This document shows positions 30,044 to 39,060 of a DNA stretch of 64,000 nt, one piece after another. Positions within the stretch are counted from its first letter, which is position 1. Every line of letters begins with the position of its first letter. A program made the position numbers and the translations under genes. The stretch spans positions 1-64,000 of the forward strand of contig JAFOLH010000017.1 of NCBI GenBank assembly GCA_017419405.1. Direction: 5' to 3'. The notes beneath the pieces were generated by a model, which saw only the letters and a program-made list of their open reading frames with translations, did not search any database and was not told the DNA's origin. The stretch comes from Renibacterium sp. Lineage in GTDB: Bacteria; Actinomycetota; Actinomycetes; Actinomycetales; Micrococcaceae.

Positions 30044-30643
30044 TTACTTGGCTTCCTTCTCGCCAGCAGCTTCTTCAGCAGCAGCTTCGGCCGGAGCCTC
30101 GTCAGCAGCGGCTTCTTCGGCCGGAGCCTCAGCAGCGTCCGCTTCGACCTCTGCCGGGGCTTCCTCGACGGTCTCGGCCGGAGCCTCTTCCGTTGCCGGA
30201 GCAGCTTCGTCGGCCGGAGCCGCCTTGGCCGGGGCAGCCTTCTTCGCCGATTCGGCCTCAGCCACGACAGCCTGCTTCGGGCTGACCGGCTCGAGCACGA
30301 GTTCGATCACGGCCATCGGCGCGTTGTCGCCCTTGCGGGGGCCGATCTTGGTGATCCGGGTGTAGCCGCCGTCGCGCTTCTCGACCGCCGAAGCGATGTC
30401 GGTGAACAGCTCGTGCACCACGCCCTTGTTGCTGATCAAAGCCAGCACCCGACGGCGTGAGGCCAGGTCTCCGCGCTTGGCGAAGGTGATCAGACGCTCA
30501 GCGTAAGGACGCAGACGCTTGGCTTTGGTCTCCGTGGTGGTGATGCGCTTGTGCTCGAACAAGGCAGCTGCCAGGTTGGCGAGCATCAGGCGCTCGTGCG
30601 CCGGGCCACCGCCCAGGCGCGGACCCTTGGTGGGGGTAGGCAT
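30044..30643 (-). CDS. rplQ: 50S ribosomal protein L17
   Basis: Large-subunit protein. Residues 1-120 are the L17 core ([25 protein letters not shown] start and [15 protein letters not shown]). The remaining 80 residues are an Ala/Glu-rich acidic tail (repeats of AEEAPAE-type sequence) seen in actinobacterial L17. The total of 199 residues compares with about 127 in E. coli. It follows rpoA after 82 bp on the minus strand and is the last ribosomal gene of the alpha operon before truA. Confidence 0.95.
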   Translation of the reverse strand: MPTPTKGPRLGGGPAHERLMLANLAAALFEHKRITTTETKAKRLRPYAERLITFAKRGDLASRRRVLALISNKGVVHELFTDIASAVEKRDGGYTRITKIGPRKGDNAPMAVIELVLEPVSPKQAVVAEAESAKKAAPAKAAPADEAAPATEEAPAETVEEAPAEVEADAAEAPAEEAAADEAPAEAAAEEAAGEKEAK

Positions 30644-30725
30644 ATTGTTTTCTCCTCAAGTGGAATCCGGGGTTCCGGCAACTGGTTCGCAGTTGCCGGT
30701 CCCGCCGGGAAGGCAATTTCAGTCT

Positions 30726-31736
30726 TTAGAGCTCGTCGTCGCCGAAGGCGTCGTCGCTCTCGTCAATGGCAGCTGCACGGGCAGCGAGATCGAACCCTGG
30801 AGGCGAATCCTTCAGGGAAAGACCCAGCTCCACAAGCTTCGCCTTGACCTCGTCGATCGACTTCGCACCGAAGTTGCGGATGTCCATCAGATCGGCTTCC
30901 GAACGGGCTACGAGCTCGCCCACGGTGTGGATGCCTTCGCGCTTGAGGCAGTTGTAGGAACGGACGGTCAGGTCCAGATCCTCGATCGGCAGAGCCATGT
31001 CCGCGGCCAGCGCGGCGTCGGTCGGCGAAGGGCCGATCTCGATGCCTTCGGCAGCGGTATTGAGCTCGCGGGCCAAGCCGAACAGCTCCACCAAGGTGGT
31101 GCCGGCCGAAGCGACGGCGTCACGCGGGGCGATCGCCTGCTTGGTCTCGACGTCGACGATCAAGCGGTCGAAGTCGGTGCGCTGCTCGACGCGGGTCGCT
31201 TCCACGCGGAAGGTCACCTTGAGCACCGGCGAGTAGATCGAGTCGACCGGAATCCGGCCGATCTCGGCGTCGCCGGACTTGTTCTGCGCTGCCGAAACGT
31301 AGCCACGGCCGCGTTCGATGGTCAGTTCGAGCTCGAACTTGCCCTTCGAATTCAGGGTCGCAATGTGCAGGTCCGGGTTGTGGAATTCCACACCGGCCGG
31401 CGGGGCGATGTCCGCAGCAGTCACGACGCCGGGTCCCTGCTTGCGCAGGTAGGCGACCACGGGCTCATCGTGCTCGGAGGAAACCGAGAGGTTCTTGATG
31501 TTCAGGATGATCTCCGTGACATCTTCTTTCACGCCAGGCACGGTGGTGAATTCGTGCAGCACGCCGTCAATCCGGATGCTGGTCACGGCAGCGCCGGGAA
31601 TGGAGGACAGAAGGGTACGACGGAGCGAGTTTCCCAGGGTGTATCCGAAACCAGGTTCCAACGGTTCGATGATGAACCGGGAGCGGTTTTCGGAAACTAC
31701 TTCTTCAGAGAGGGTTGGGCGCTGTGCAATGAGCAC
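30726..31736 (-). CDS. rpoA: DNA-directed RNA polymerase subunit alpha
   Basis: 336 residues. The N-terminal dimerisation domain has [34 protein letters not shown]. The C-terminal domain (about residues 245-315) has [23 protein letters not shown] and [14 protein letters not shown], which contact UP elements and activators. An acidic tail ends DDAFGDDEL. It sits between rpsK and rplQ in the alpha operon; 139 bp separate it from rpsK. Confidence 0.97.
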   Translation of the reverse strand: MLIAQRPTLSEEVVSENRSRFIIEPLEPGFGYTLGNSLRRTLLSSIPGAAVTSIRIDGVLHEFTTVPGVKEDVTEIILNIKNLSVSSEHDEPVVAYLRKQGPGVVTAADIAPPAGVEFHNPDLHIATLNSKGKFELELTIERGRGYVSAAQNKSGDAEIGRIPVDSIYSPVLKVTFRVEATRVEQRTDFDRLIVDVETKQAIAPRDAVASAGTTLVELFGLARELNTAAEGIEIGPSPTDAALAADMALPIEDLDLTVRSYNCLKREGIHTVGELVARSEADLMDIRNFGAKSIDEVKAKLVELGLSLKDSPPGFDLAARAAAIDESDDAFGDDEL

Positions 31737-31875
31737 TTGGTTTTCCTTTCAGCGAGCATCCGCTATATGACGCAACACAGGTGGTGGAAAGTATGGTCGT
31801 CAGTCGCCAACCGGCAAAGCCTGCCGCGGGCCATCATGGCCTGCGGCAAGCTTGCCGATATGGTTTACGGTCTGC

Positions 31876-32277
31876 TTAGACGCGGCGGCGCTTGGGCGGA
31901 CGGCAGCCGTTGTGAGCGCTCGGGGTTACGTCTTGGATCGATCCGACCTCAAGCCCAGCAGCAGTCAACGAACGGATTGCGGTCTCGCGACCGGAGCCCG
32001 GGCCTTTGACGAATACGTCGACCTTGCGGACGCCGTGTTCCTGGGCGCGCTTGGCGGCTTGCTCTGCAGCGAGCTGCGCAGCGAACGGCGTCGACTTACG
32101 CGAGCCTTTGAAGCCGACCTCGCCTGAGGAAGCCCAGGCAATAACAGCACCAGCAGGATCCGTGATGGTCACGATGGTGTTGTTGAACGTGCTCTTGATG
32201 TGCGCCTGGCCAAGCGCGATATTCTTCTTGTCCTTCTTACGCGGCTTGCGAACCGCGCCACGAGTCTTCGGGGGCAT
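31876..32277 (-). CDS. rpsK: 30S ribosomal protein S11
   Basis: Platform protein of the small subunit. The protein has 133 residues, normal length. The N-terminus [20 protein letters not shown] is basic; then [43 protein letters not shown] and the C-terminal [18 protein letters not shown] are family signatures. It lies 33 bp after rpsM on the minus strand, in the alpha operon. Confidence 0.97.
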   Translation of the reverse strand: MPPKTRGAVRKPRKKDKKNIALGQAHIKSTFNNTIVTITDPAGAVIAWASSGEVGFKGSRKSTPFAAQLAAEQAAKRAQEHGVRKVDVFVKGPGSGRETAIRSLTAAGLEVGSIQDVTPSAHNGCRPPKRRRV

Positions 32278-32310
32278 TATTTCTCCTAAATTCTGATCAG
32301 CGGGACGTTA

Positions 32311-32688
32311 TTAACGTCCGGCCTTCTTCTTGCCGGCGACGGTCCGCTTCGGGCCCTTACGGGTACGAGCGTTGGTCTTCGTACGCTGACCGCGTACTGG
32401 CAAGCCGCGGCGGTGTCGGATGCCTTCGTAGCTGCCGATTTCAACCTTGCGGCGAATGTCGGCGGCTACCTCGCGGCGGAGATCGCCTTCAACTTTGTAG
32501 TTGACCTCGATGTAGTCGCGGAGCTGGACCAGTTCGGCGTCGGAGAGGTCCTTAACACGGACGTCCGGAGAAATGCCGGTTTCAGCCAGGGTTTTGTGTG
32601 CACGGGTCTTGCCCACGCCGTAGATGTAAGTAAGCGCAACTTCCAACCGCTTTTCGCGGGGAAGATCAACGCCAGCGAGACGAGCCAT
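32311..32688 (-). CDS. rpsM: 30S ribosomal protein S13
   Basis: Head protein contacting tRNA and the B1 bridge. The protein has 125 residues, with [27 protein letters not shown] at the start and the basic C-terminal [21 protein letters not shown]. It starts at ATG 32688. A 182-bp gap to rpmJ upstream contains no gene and may hold an internal promoter or leader. Confidence 0.97.
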   Translation of the reverse strand: MARLAGVDLPREKRLEVALTYIYGVGKTRAHKTLAETGISPDVRVKDLSDAELVQLRDYIEVNYKVEGDLRREVAADIRRKVEIGSYEGIRHRRGLPVRGQRTKTNARTRKGPKRTVAGKKKAGR

Positions 32689-32870
32689 TGTGGCGGTACT
32701 CCTTGGTTATATCCGGAGGTCGTAGGCAGTACACCCACACATTTTCTTGTGTGGCCCCGGCCTCCGACCGGGGGTACGCTGGGCTCCCCTTGCGGGAATC
32801 TCAGCTTGTGCTGCCTTCTATCTATGTACTTGCGTGGGCAGAACGAGGACTTGCTCTCCGAAGGAGAGAA

Positions 32871-32984
32871 TCAGCCCTGGCGCTGCTTGTGGCGCGGGTT
32901 CTCGCAGATCACCATGACCCGACCATTACGGCGGATCACCTTGCACTTGTCGCAGATCTGCTTGACGCTCGGCTTGACCTTCAT
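32871..32984 (-). CDS. rpmJ: 50S ribosomal protein L36
   Basis: 37 residues read from ATG 32984: it opens [19 protein letters not shown] and ends [10 protein letters not shown]. The zinc-ribbon residues are present (two Cys in CDKC, then a Cys and a His further on), so this is the Cys+ form. It lies between infA and rpsM, its standard place, and is easily missed because of its size. Confidence 0.95.
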   Translation of the reverse strand: MKVKPSVKQICDKCKVIRRNGRVMVICENPRHKQRQG

Positions 32985-33014
32985 GGCGTTCCTTTGCGTG
33001 TGAGCAGGTGAGAT

Positions 33015-33236
33015 TTATTTGTAGCGGTAAACAATACGGCCACGAGTGAGGTCGTACGGGCTTAGCTCCACCACAACCCGGTCCTCCGGGAGGATTCGGA
33101 TGTAGTGTTGGCGCATCTTTCCAGAAATATGAGCAAGGACAATGTGCTTGTTCGTCAACTCAACACGAAACATCGCGTTGGGCAGCGCTTCAGTCACCAC
33201 GCCCTCAATCTCAATGACCCCGTCTTTCTTGGCCAT
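33015..33236 (-). CDS. infA: Translation initiation factor IF-1
   Basis: 73 residues, the family length, from ATG 33236, preceded by GTGGAGG. A GTG three codons upstream lies within the ribosome-binding site and is rejected as start. The S1/OB-fold sequence [27 protein letters not shown]...RGRIVYRYK is complete. It blocks the A site during initiation. Its usual partner map is 5 kb upstream here because a peptidase and an ABC importer are inserted. Confidence 0.97.
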   Translation of the reverse strand: MAKKDGVIEIEGVVTEALPNAMFRVELTNKHIVLAHISGKMRQHYIRILPEDRVVVELSPYDLTRGRIVYRYK

Positions 33237-33267
33237 ATCCTCCACTAACTCTTGTTTTGGCTAACCG

Positions 33268-33287
33268 GCGCTCGCCTGCGCGAGCGC
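33268..33287. terminator. Small hairpin between the DmpA-type gene and infA
   Basis: GCGCTCGC (33268-33275) pairs with GCGAGCGC (33280-33287) around CTGC. No U-tract is present. It could end the peptidase message or lie in the infA leader; the rest of 33237-33479 shows no gene. Confidence 0.35.
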
Positions 33288-33479
33288 AGGAAAGCTGGCT
33301 TTACTCTTTGCTTGTTCGCGCTCCGAACCGCCCCTTGCCGCACCAGGACCTTGATCGTTTCCAGAGAGCCGGCGTAGGATCACCGGCAGGATCTGAAAAA
33401 GATCTGGGAAATAGAGCGGAATGGGCGCGCCAAAGCGCAGACAACCAACAAACAACTTTACGCCATGGCGGCCGATTAG

Positions 33480-34436
33480 TTAAATCGCGCCCGGCCAGCG
33501 CGGGAGTTCGCCCGCCTCGGTGCGCACCGTCTCCGCCGACCCGATGCCGTCCTCGATCGCCCGCTGCACCACGATGGCGGCAATCGCCTGCAATTCGATC
33601 AGCGCCACGGTCGACGACGATCCGGCCGAGCTGAGCTCCCGTTCGCAGCTGGCCAGGGCGAACACCGTATCCCCGTCGGCCAGCGTGTGCACCGGGGAGA
33701 GCGCCCGGGCGAAGCCGTCGTGGGCTGCCGTGGCGGTCCGCTTGGCTTGTGCCACGGTGAGCACCGCATTCGTGGCGACCACGGCCAGGGTGGTGTTGAG
33801 CGCAGGTCCGTCCGAAGCGGGGCCATTCGGCGGAGCGGTTTGCGCGCCCAGTGGCAGGCCCGCTGCATTGACTACCGCCAGCGCCGCCACCACGATCTCG
33901 GAATTGGCGCCCGGCATCCGCATCGAAGCGGTGCCCACCCCGCCCTTGAAACTCCCCCGGCCGAGCGCGGCACCGGCGCCGGCACCGGCATTGCCGCGTT
34001 TCACTTCGCCGGAATGCGCGCTCTGCGCCGCCCAGTACCCCATTTCCAGATCGGGGCGCAGCGCGAAATCGCCACCGCGGCCCAGGTCGAAAATCGCCGC
34101 AGCCGGCACAATCGGCACCACACCGCCGTCCACCGCGAAGCCCCGGCCGTGTTCCTCGCACCAGCGCTGCACGCCCCCGGCTGCGGCCAAGCCATAGGCG
34201 CTGCCGCCGCTGAGCACCACCGCGTCCACCGTGGAGACCAGCGTGGTCGGGTCCAAGGCATCGGTTTCGTGGGTTCCCGGCCCACCCCCGCGCACGTCCA
34301 CCGCACCGATGCTGCCGGCCGGCGGAATCACCACGCTGACCCCGGTGAGCCAGCCTTGGCCGATCCGCTCCACTTGGCCCACCAGCATTCCGGGCACATC
34401 GGTCAGTTGTCCTTGTGGCGGTCCATCCGTGGTCAT
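33480..34436 (-). CDS. P1 family peptidase (DmpA/S58 type)
   Basis: 318 residues from ATG 34436. Members are N-terminal nucleophile-type hydrolases that cleave themselves and then act as aminopeptidases or beta-peptidases. The fold signatures are VRGGGPGTHETDAL, VLSGGSAYGLAAAGGV, the GNAGAGAGAALGRGSFKGG loop and the processing site ALNTTLAVVATNA, where T215 or T216 would become the new N-terminus. The substrate is unknown. It is divergent from the ABC importer operon, with a nested inverted repeat between them. Confidence 0.85.
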   Translation of the reverse strand: MTTDGPPQGQLTDVPGMLVGQVERIGQGWLTGVSVVIPPAGSIGAVDVRGGGPGTHETDALDPTTLVSTVDAVVLSGGSAYGLAAAGGVQRWCEEHGRGFAVDGGVVPIVPAAAIFDLGRGGDFALRPDLEMGYWAAQSAHSGEVKRGNAGAGAGAALGRGSFKGGVGTASMRMPGANSEIVVAALAVVNAAGLPLGAQTAPPNGPASDGPALNTTLAVVATNAVLTVAQAKRTATAAHDGFARALSPVHTLADGDTVFALASCERELSSAGSSSTVALIELQAIAAIVVQRAIEDGIGSAETVRTEAGELPRWPGAI

Positions 34437-34778
34437 CCCCCTATTCTGCGCCCCGGCAGCCAGGAAGGCGATCGGCAGGTCCCACCGAGTCGGGCAGCCC
34501 AGTGGGACAGAGCCGTTTTGTCCCACTCAGTTGCTTCATTCGGTGGGACAGAGTTTCGGCGTCCGAAGCACCGCCCGGCGAAGTTGTCTGGATATCTCAG
34601 GCAACAGTCTGTCGCGATACCAGGTGAACGGTCAGTGAAGGCTGGGGGAACATTGACGCAGCCAGTACGATTTTGGCAAGACAGAGTCGTCGCTTGTGCT
34701 GGAGTAGTAGGAGTTCGTGCTGCATCCGCCGGGGGGCGGTTTCAGCCGAGGAACACCAAGCAGCAAAGCGAGAACACT
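34437..34778. other. Divergent intergenic region with operator-like repeats
   Basis: No gene is supported in these 342 bp. They separate the P1 peptidase gene and the ABC importer operon and contain the nested GTCCCAC/GTGGGAC repeats at 34479-34549. The rest (34550-34778) must include the importer promoter and leader; I cannot assign -35/-10 boxes with confidence. Confidence 0.5.
34479..34549. promoter_or_regulatory. Nested GTCCCAC/GTGGGAC inverted repeats
   Basis: GTCCCACCGA (34479-34488) and TCGGTGGGAC (34540-34549) are exact inverted copies. Inside them AGTGGGACA (34501-34509) and TGTCCCACT (34519-34527) are another exact pair. All four share the core GTCCCAC and are symmetric about 34514. 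The order allows either nested or side-by-side pairing, typical of cooperative operators or mutually exclusive RNA hairpins. Confidence 0.55.
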
Positions 34779-35756
34779 ATGAGCAGGGTCGATTCGACGA
34801 AGACCCAGGTGCTGGAATCACCGGCATCGATACCGCCGCCCGCACCCGGTGGTACAGACAAGATCAAGCAACGTTACTGGACCGGACGGACCAAACGCGA
34901 CGCCTGGATTTTCCTGGCTTTCGCGCTGCCGAACATCATCCTGATCGCGGTCTTCACCTATCGGCCGCTGATCGCCAACATCCAGTACTCGATGCTGGAC
35001 TGGACACTCGGCTCGGAATTCGCCACCGCGATCGGGCTGCAGAACTACATCACCTTCTTCACGTCGGCGGATGCCGGCAATGTCCTCGGCACCACCGCGA
35101 TCTTCACGGTCTTCACGGTCGGCGGCTCGATGGTGCTCGGCCTGCTGATCGCGCTGGCCCTCAACCAGAAGATCCCCGGCCGCACCTTCGCCCGTTCTGC
35201 GGTGTTCGCCCCTTACGTGCTCTCCGGCGTCGGCGTCGGCCTGGTCTGGCTGTTCATTTTCGACCCGGTCTACGGCGTGCTTTCCTGGGTCCTGCGCGGA
35301 CTGGGCCAGAGCAGCCCGCAATGGATCAACGATCCCAAGCTCTCCCTGGTCATGGTGATCATCGTCTATGTCTGGAAGAACCTCGGCTATTGCGCGGTGG
35401 TCTATCTGGCCGGTTTGCAGTCGATGCCCAAGGACGTGATGGAAGCCGCTTCGCTCGACGGAGCCGGTTCCTTCCGCAGGTTCTTCGCGATCAGCTTCCC
35501 GCTGCTCTCCCCCACGACCTTCTTCCTGCTGATCACGTCGTTGCTCTCCTCGTTGCAGGCCTTCGACATCCTCAAAATCATGACCCCTACCGGCCAAGGC
35601 ACCAACACCTTGATGTTCGAGACTTATCTGCAGGCGTTCGGCGCCTACAACAAGGCCGGCTATTCGGCCGCGATCTCGGTGGTGCTGTTCGCCCTGCTGT
35701 TGATCATGACCGTGGTGCAGATGCGCTTCGTGGAAAAGAAGGTGCATTACGCATGA
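34779..35756 (+). CDS. Carbohydrate/glycerol-3-phosphate ABC transporter permease (UgpA-like)
   Basis: 325 residues with six predicted membrane helices, starting after a cytoplasmic N-terminus of about 45 residues. The ABC-coupling EAA loop reads EAASLDGAGSFRRFFAISFPLL. It resembles MalF/UgpA-class permeases of the CUT1 family. It starts at ATG 34779. The stop overlaps the start of the second permease (ATGA, 35753-35756). The partner genes point to a glycerol-3-phosphate-like substrate. Confidence 0.88.
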   Translation: MSRVDSTKTQVLESPASIPPPAPGGTDKIKQRYWTGRTKRDAWIFLAFALPNIILIAVFTYRPLIANIQYSMLDWTLGSEFATAIGLQNYITFFTSADAGNVLGTTAIFTVFTVGGSMVLGLLIALALNQKIPGRTFARSAVFAPYVLSGVGVGLVWLFIFDPVYGVLSWVLRGLGQSSPQWINDPKLSLVMVIIVYVWKNLGYCAVVYLAGLQSMPKDVMEAASLDGAGSFRRFFAISFPLLSPTTFFLLITSLLSSLQAFDILKIMTPTGQGTNTLMFETYLQAFGAYNKAGYSAAISVVLFALLLIMTVVQMRFVEKKVHYA

Positions 35757-36640
35757 GCGCACTGCAAACCGCCCCGGTCGAGGCCGGCCGGCGCCCCGGG
35801 CCGTTGTCCTGGAAGAATCTGAGCAAAACCCTGGTCACCGGATACCTGCCGCTGATCCTGGCGACCTTGCTGGTCTTCCTGCCGCTGCTCTGGATGATCC
35901 TCTCCTCCTTCAAGGCCCCGGGCGAAATCATCACCACCGACCTGAAGATCCTGCCGCAGGCACCGAGCTTCGACAACTACGCCGAAGCCGCCACCCGGGT
36001 GCCGTTCGCGCAGTTCTTCCTGAACAGCGTGATCGTCACCGTGATCGGTTCGGTGATCAAATGCGTGCTGGCGATCCTCACCGCCTATGCCCTGGTCTTC
36101 GTGCGGTTCCCGTTCAAGCGGCTGATCTTCATCTTGATCCTGGTCGCCCTGATGGTCCCGCCGCAGGTCGCGGTGCTGCCGAACTACATTTTGATCTCCA
36201 GCCTCAATGGCCAGAACACCTACTGGGGCATCATCCTGCCTGGTTTGGGTACGGCCTTCGGCACCTTCCTGCTGCGCCAGCACTTCATGACGCTGCCGGC
36301 CTCGATCCTCGAATCCGCGGAAATCGACGGCGCCGGGCACTGGAAACGGCTCTGGAAGATCGTCGTACCGGTCTCGGTGCCGTCGATCGCCACGGTCGCC
36401 CTGGTCACCATCGTGACCGAGTGGAACGACTACATCTGGCCGCTCATCATCACCACCAAGGCCGAAATGATGACGCTCCCGGTCGGCCTGACCCTGCTCA
36501 CCAACTCGGATTCCAGCTCACAGGCCTGGGGCATCCTGATGGCCGGCGCAGTGATCGTGATCCTGCCGATCCTGATCATCTTCGCCGCCCTGCAACGCTA
36601 CATCGTGGCCGGCCTCACCCAAGGCTCGGTGACCGGGTAG
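35753..36640 (+). CDS. Carbohydrate/glycerol-3-phosphate ABC transporter permease (UgpE-like)
   Basis: 295 residues of the MalG/UgpE class. The N-terminal helix LPLILATLLVFLPLLWMILSS is followed by a periplasmic loop (FKAPGEI...FDNYAEA), and the coupling loop reads ESAEIDGAGHWKRLWKIVVPV. The C-terminus is LQRYIVAGLTQGSVTG, the family ending (QR-x(4)-GLT-x-G-x(2)-KG). It is translationally coupled to the first permease by a 4-base overlap. The binding-protein gene follows after 87 bp. Confidence 0.9.
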   Translation: MSALQTAPVEAGRRPGPLSWKNLSKTLVTGYLPLILATLLVFLPLLWMILSSFKAPGEIITTDLKILPQAPSFDNYAEAATRVPFAQFFLNSVIVTVIGSVIKCVLAILTAYALVFVRFPFKRLIFILILVALMVPPQVAVLPNYILISSLNGQNTYWGIILPGLGTAFGTFLLRQHFMTLPASILESAEIDGAGHWKRLWKIVVPVSVPSIATVALVTIVTEWNDYIWPLIITTKAEMMTLPVGLTLLTNSDSSSQAWGILMAGAVIVILPILIIFAALQRYIVAGLTQGSVTG

Positions 36641-36727
36641 CGCCCGCGCCCGGAAGCCCGCCGCAATACGCTTCACCGCAACGAACCCTGTCAATCGCAT
36701 CCACCGCACCACATCGAAAGGCACTCA

Positions 36728-38083
36728 ATGAACATCAAGCGCAAGAACTTCCTGGCCCTGGGGGGACTGGGACTTGGCACCGCGGCTCTGGCCGCTTGCG
36801 GCGGACCGAATACCTCCGGAGCGGCGAGCAGCAGCGCGGCCGCAACCGACTGGTCCAAGGTCACTCCGGCCACCCAGATCAGCTTCATGTCCAGCCACCC
36901 GGGTTCCTCCCAGGCGATCGAGCAGAAGCTCATCGACGACTTCCAGAAAGCCAACCCGGCGATCAAGGTCAACCTGATCACCGGAGGCCAGAACTACGAA
37001 GAGGTGGCGCAGAAGTTCCAGACCTCGCAGACCGGCAATGACGTGCCAGACGTCGTCGTGGCCTCCGACGTCTGGTGGTTCCGTTACACGCTTTCCGGCG
37101 CAATCGTCCCGATCGACGATCTGCTCAAGGCCGTGGGCGACAAGACCGACGACTTCAACAGCACCCTGTACGGCGACTACAGCTACGACAACCAGCACTG
37201 GGCCGCACCCTACGCCCGTTCGACCCCGCTGTTCTACTACAACAAAGACCACTTCGCAGCAGCCGGCCTGCCGGACCGCGCACCGACCACCTGGGACGAG
37301 TTCGCGGAGTGGGCGCCGAAGATCAAGGCAGCCAACGCGGCACAGAGCGGTTACCAGAACGCCTACCAGTACCCGGCGCTGGCCGGCTACGCGGGCTGGA
37401 CTTTGCAGAACGTGCTCTGGGGCCAGGGCGGCGGCTGGTCCAAGGAATGGGAGATGACCGCGGATTCCGACGCTTCGGTCAAAGCCATGCAGTGGGTCCA
37501 GGACAGCATCGTCAAAGACGGTTGGGCCGGCGTTTCCTCCAAAGACGCGGTGGGCGATATGACCGCGGGAGCGGTCAGCTCCACGGTCTCCTCGACCGGC
37601 GACCTGGTCACCACGTTGAAGGCCGCGAGCGCCAAAGGCATGAACATCGGCGTCGGCTTCCTGCCCGGCGGACCGGCGAGCAAATCCCCGGTGTGCCCCA
37701 CCGGCGGTGCCGGCTTGGTCATTGCCCAGAAGACCTCTCCGGAGCGCCAGCTGGCCGCGGCCAAGTTCGTCAGCTTCGTGACCAATGCGCAGAACACCGC
37801 CCAGTTCTCCCAGGCCACCGGCTACATGCCCACCCGCACCTCGGCGGACATGTCCGCGGTCTTGGCGCAGACTCCGCAGATCCAGGTCGCCTTGGACCAG
37901 CTCAAGGTCACCAAGAGCCAGGACTACGCCCGGGTGTTCCTGGCCGGCGCGGATCAGGAAATGGCCAAGTCCGCGGCCAAGATCATGAATGAAAAGGCCG
38001 AGGTGAAGAGCACGCTGACCGCCCTGAAGAGCACCTTGCAGGGCATCTACGACAAAGACGTGAAGCCGAAGCTGAAGTCCTAG
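36728..38083 (+). CDS. Extracellular solute-binding lipoprotein, UgpB-like
   Basis: 451 residues. The signal ends in lipobox LAAC with acylated C24. The binding domain resembles UgpB: RSTPLFYYNKDHFAAAGLPDRAPTTWDEF, PTGGAGLVI and ATGYMPTR. That family binds sn-glycerol 3-phosphate or glycerophosphodiesters, so this is the best guess, inferred by similarity. Because no ATPase gene is present, the importer must borrow a shared UgpC/MsmK-type ATPase. A 21-bp hairpin follows. Confidence 0.87.
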   Translation: MNIKRKNFLALGGLGLGTAALAACGGPNTSGAASSSAAATDWSKVTPATQISFMSSHPGSSQAIEQKLIDDFQKANPAIKVNLITGGQNYEEVAQKFQTSQTGNDVPDVVVASDVWWFRYTLSGAIVPIDDLLKAVGDKTDDFNSTLYGDYSYDNQHWAAPYARSTPLFYYNKDHFAAAGLPDRAPTTWDEFAEWAPKIKAANAAQSGYQNAYQYPALAGYAGWTLQNVLWGQGGGWSKEWEMTADSDASVKAMQWVQDSIVKDGWAGVSSKDAVGDMTAGAVSSTVSSTGDLVTTLKAASAKGMNIGVGFLPGGPASKSPVCPTGGAGLVIAQKTSPERQLAAAKFVSFVTNAQNTAQFSQATGYMPTRTSADMSAVLAQTPQIQVALDQLKVTKSQDYARVFLAGADQEMAKSAAKIMNEKAEVKSTLTALKSTLQGIYDKDVKPKLKS

Positions 38084-38096
38084 CGTTCTGCGTCTT

Positions 38097-38153
38097 CGAG
38101 TGTGCAGTTATGGCGGCTGAATTCCGATTTTGGCCGCCATAACTGCACACTCG
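38097..38153. terminator. Long perfect hairpin between binding protein and map
   Basis: Arms 38097-38117 and 38133-38153 pair perfectly over 21 bp with a 15-base loop. It lies 13 bp after the binding-protein stop and 10 bp before the map stop, so it should act on both converging messages. No U-tract follows. Confidence 0.75.
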
Positions 38154-38163
38154 CGCTAAAAAT

Positions 38164-39003
38164 TCAGGGCAATGGCACCGGCGTGACGCCCAGAGCCGAC
38201 AACTTGGCCGCCCCGCCGTCGGGTGCGGTCAGCACCCAGATCCCGCCATCGTGCACCGCGACCGAGTGTTCCCAATGCGCCGCCCGTTGGCCGTCCTCGG
38301 TCACCACGGTCCAGTCGTCGGCCAGCGTGCGGCTGGCGATATCGCCGCGGACCAGGATCGGTTCGATCGCCAAGGCCATTCCGGGACGCAGTTTCGGCCC
38401 GCGGTGCTTGGACCGGTAATTGAGCACATCCGGCTCCATGTGCATCGCCGAGCCGATGCCGTGCCCGGTGTAGTCCTCGATGATGCCGAACTTGGTGCCG
38501 TACTTCCCGGTCACGAAATCATCGATCGCATCGCCCACCTCGCCCACCTTCGAGGCCGTCGCCATCGCCGCGATGCCGTGCCACATCGCCGCCTCGGTCG
38601 CCTTGGAAAGCTCGACGTCGGCCGGATCGGCGTTGCCGACGATCACAGTGCGTGCCGAATCGGCATGCCAGCCGCCGATGATCGCACCACCGTCGATGGA
38701 CACCAAGTCTCCGTCTTCGAGTTTGCGGTCGGTCGGAATCCCGTGCACCACTTGTTCATTGACCGAGGTGCAGATCGTGGCCGGGTATCCGTAGTAACCC
38801 AGGAAATTCGACTTCGCACCGGCTTTGGCCAGCTCCGCGGCGAACAAGGCATCGAGTTCGGACGTGCTCGCGCCGACCGCAGCCGCGGCCACCGCGGTGT
38901 CCAAAGCAGCCGCGAGGATCAACCCGGCTTCCTTCATGAGCCGGAATTGCTCCGCCGTCTTGAGCTCGATGGTCGATTTTTTGCCGATTGCCACGTTGGT
39001 CAC
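38164..39003 (-). CDS. map: Methionine aminopeptidase, type I
   Basis: Removes the initiator methionine. The protein has 279 residues from GTG 39003. The dinuclear metal ligands are D104 (SIDGG), D115 (HADSART), H181 (YTGHGIG), E214 (AIEPI) and E245 (HWEHS), and H87 is the catalytic histidine (VHGIP). Normally it lies between adk and infA; here it is 12.6 kb from adk and 4.9 kb from infA, with other genes on both sides. The lipase gene upstream ends 57 bp before it on the same strand. Confidence 0.95.
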   Translation of the reverse strand: MTNVAIGKKSTIELKTAEQFRLMKEAGLILAAALDTAVAAAAVGASTSELDALFAAELAKAGAKSNFLGYYGYPATICTSVNEQVVHGIPTDRKLEDGDLVSIDGGAIIGGWHADSARTVIVGNADPADVELSKATEAAMWHGIAAMATASKVGEVGDAIDDFVTGKYGTKFGIIEDYTGHGIGSAMHMEPDVLNYRSKHRGPKLRPGMALAIEPILVRGDIASRTLADDWTVVTEDGQRAAHWEHSVAVHDGGIWVLTAPDGGAAKLSALGVTPVPLP

Positions 39004-39060
39004 CTGTTCCCGGGATGCGAAAGCCTGCCCTTCGAGACTACCGGACCGCGGTTTGCCGGT

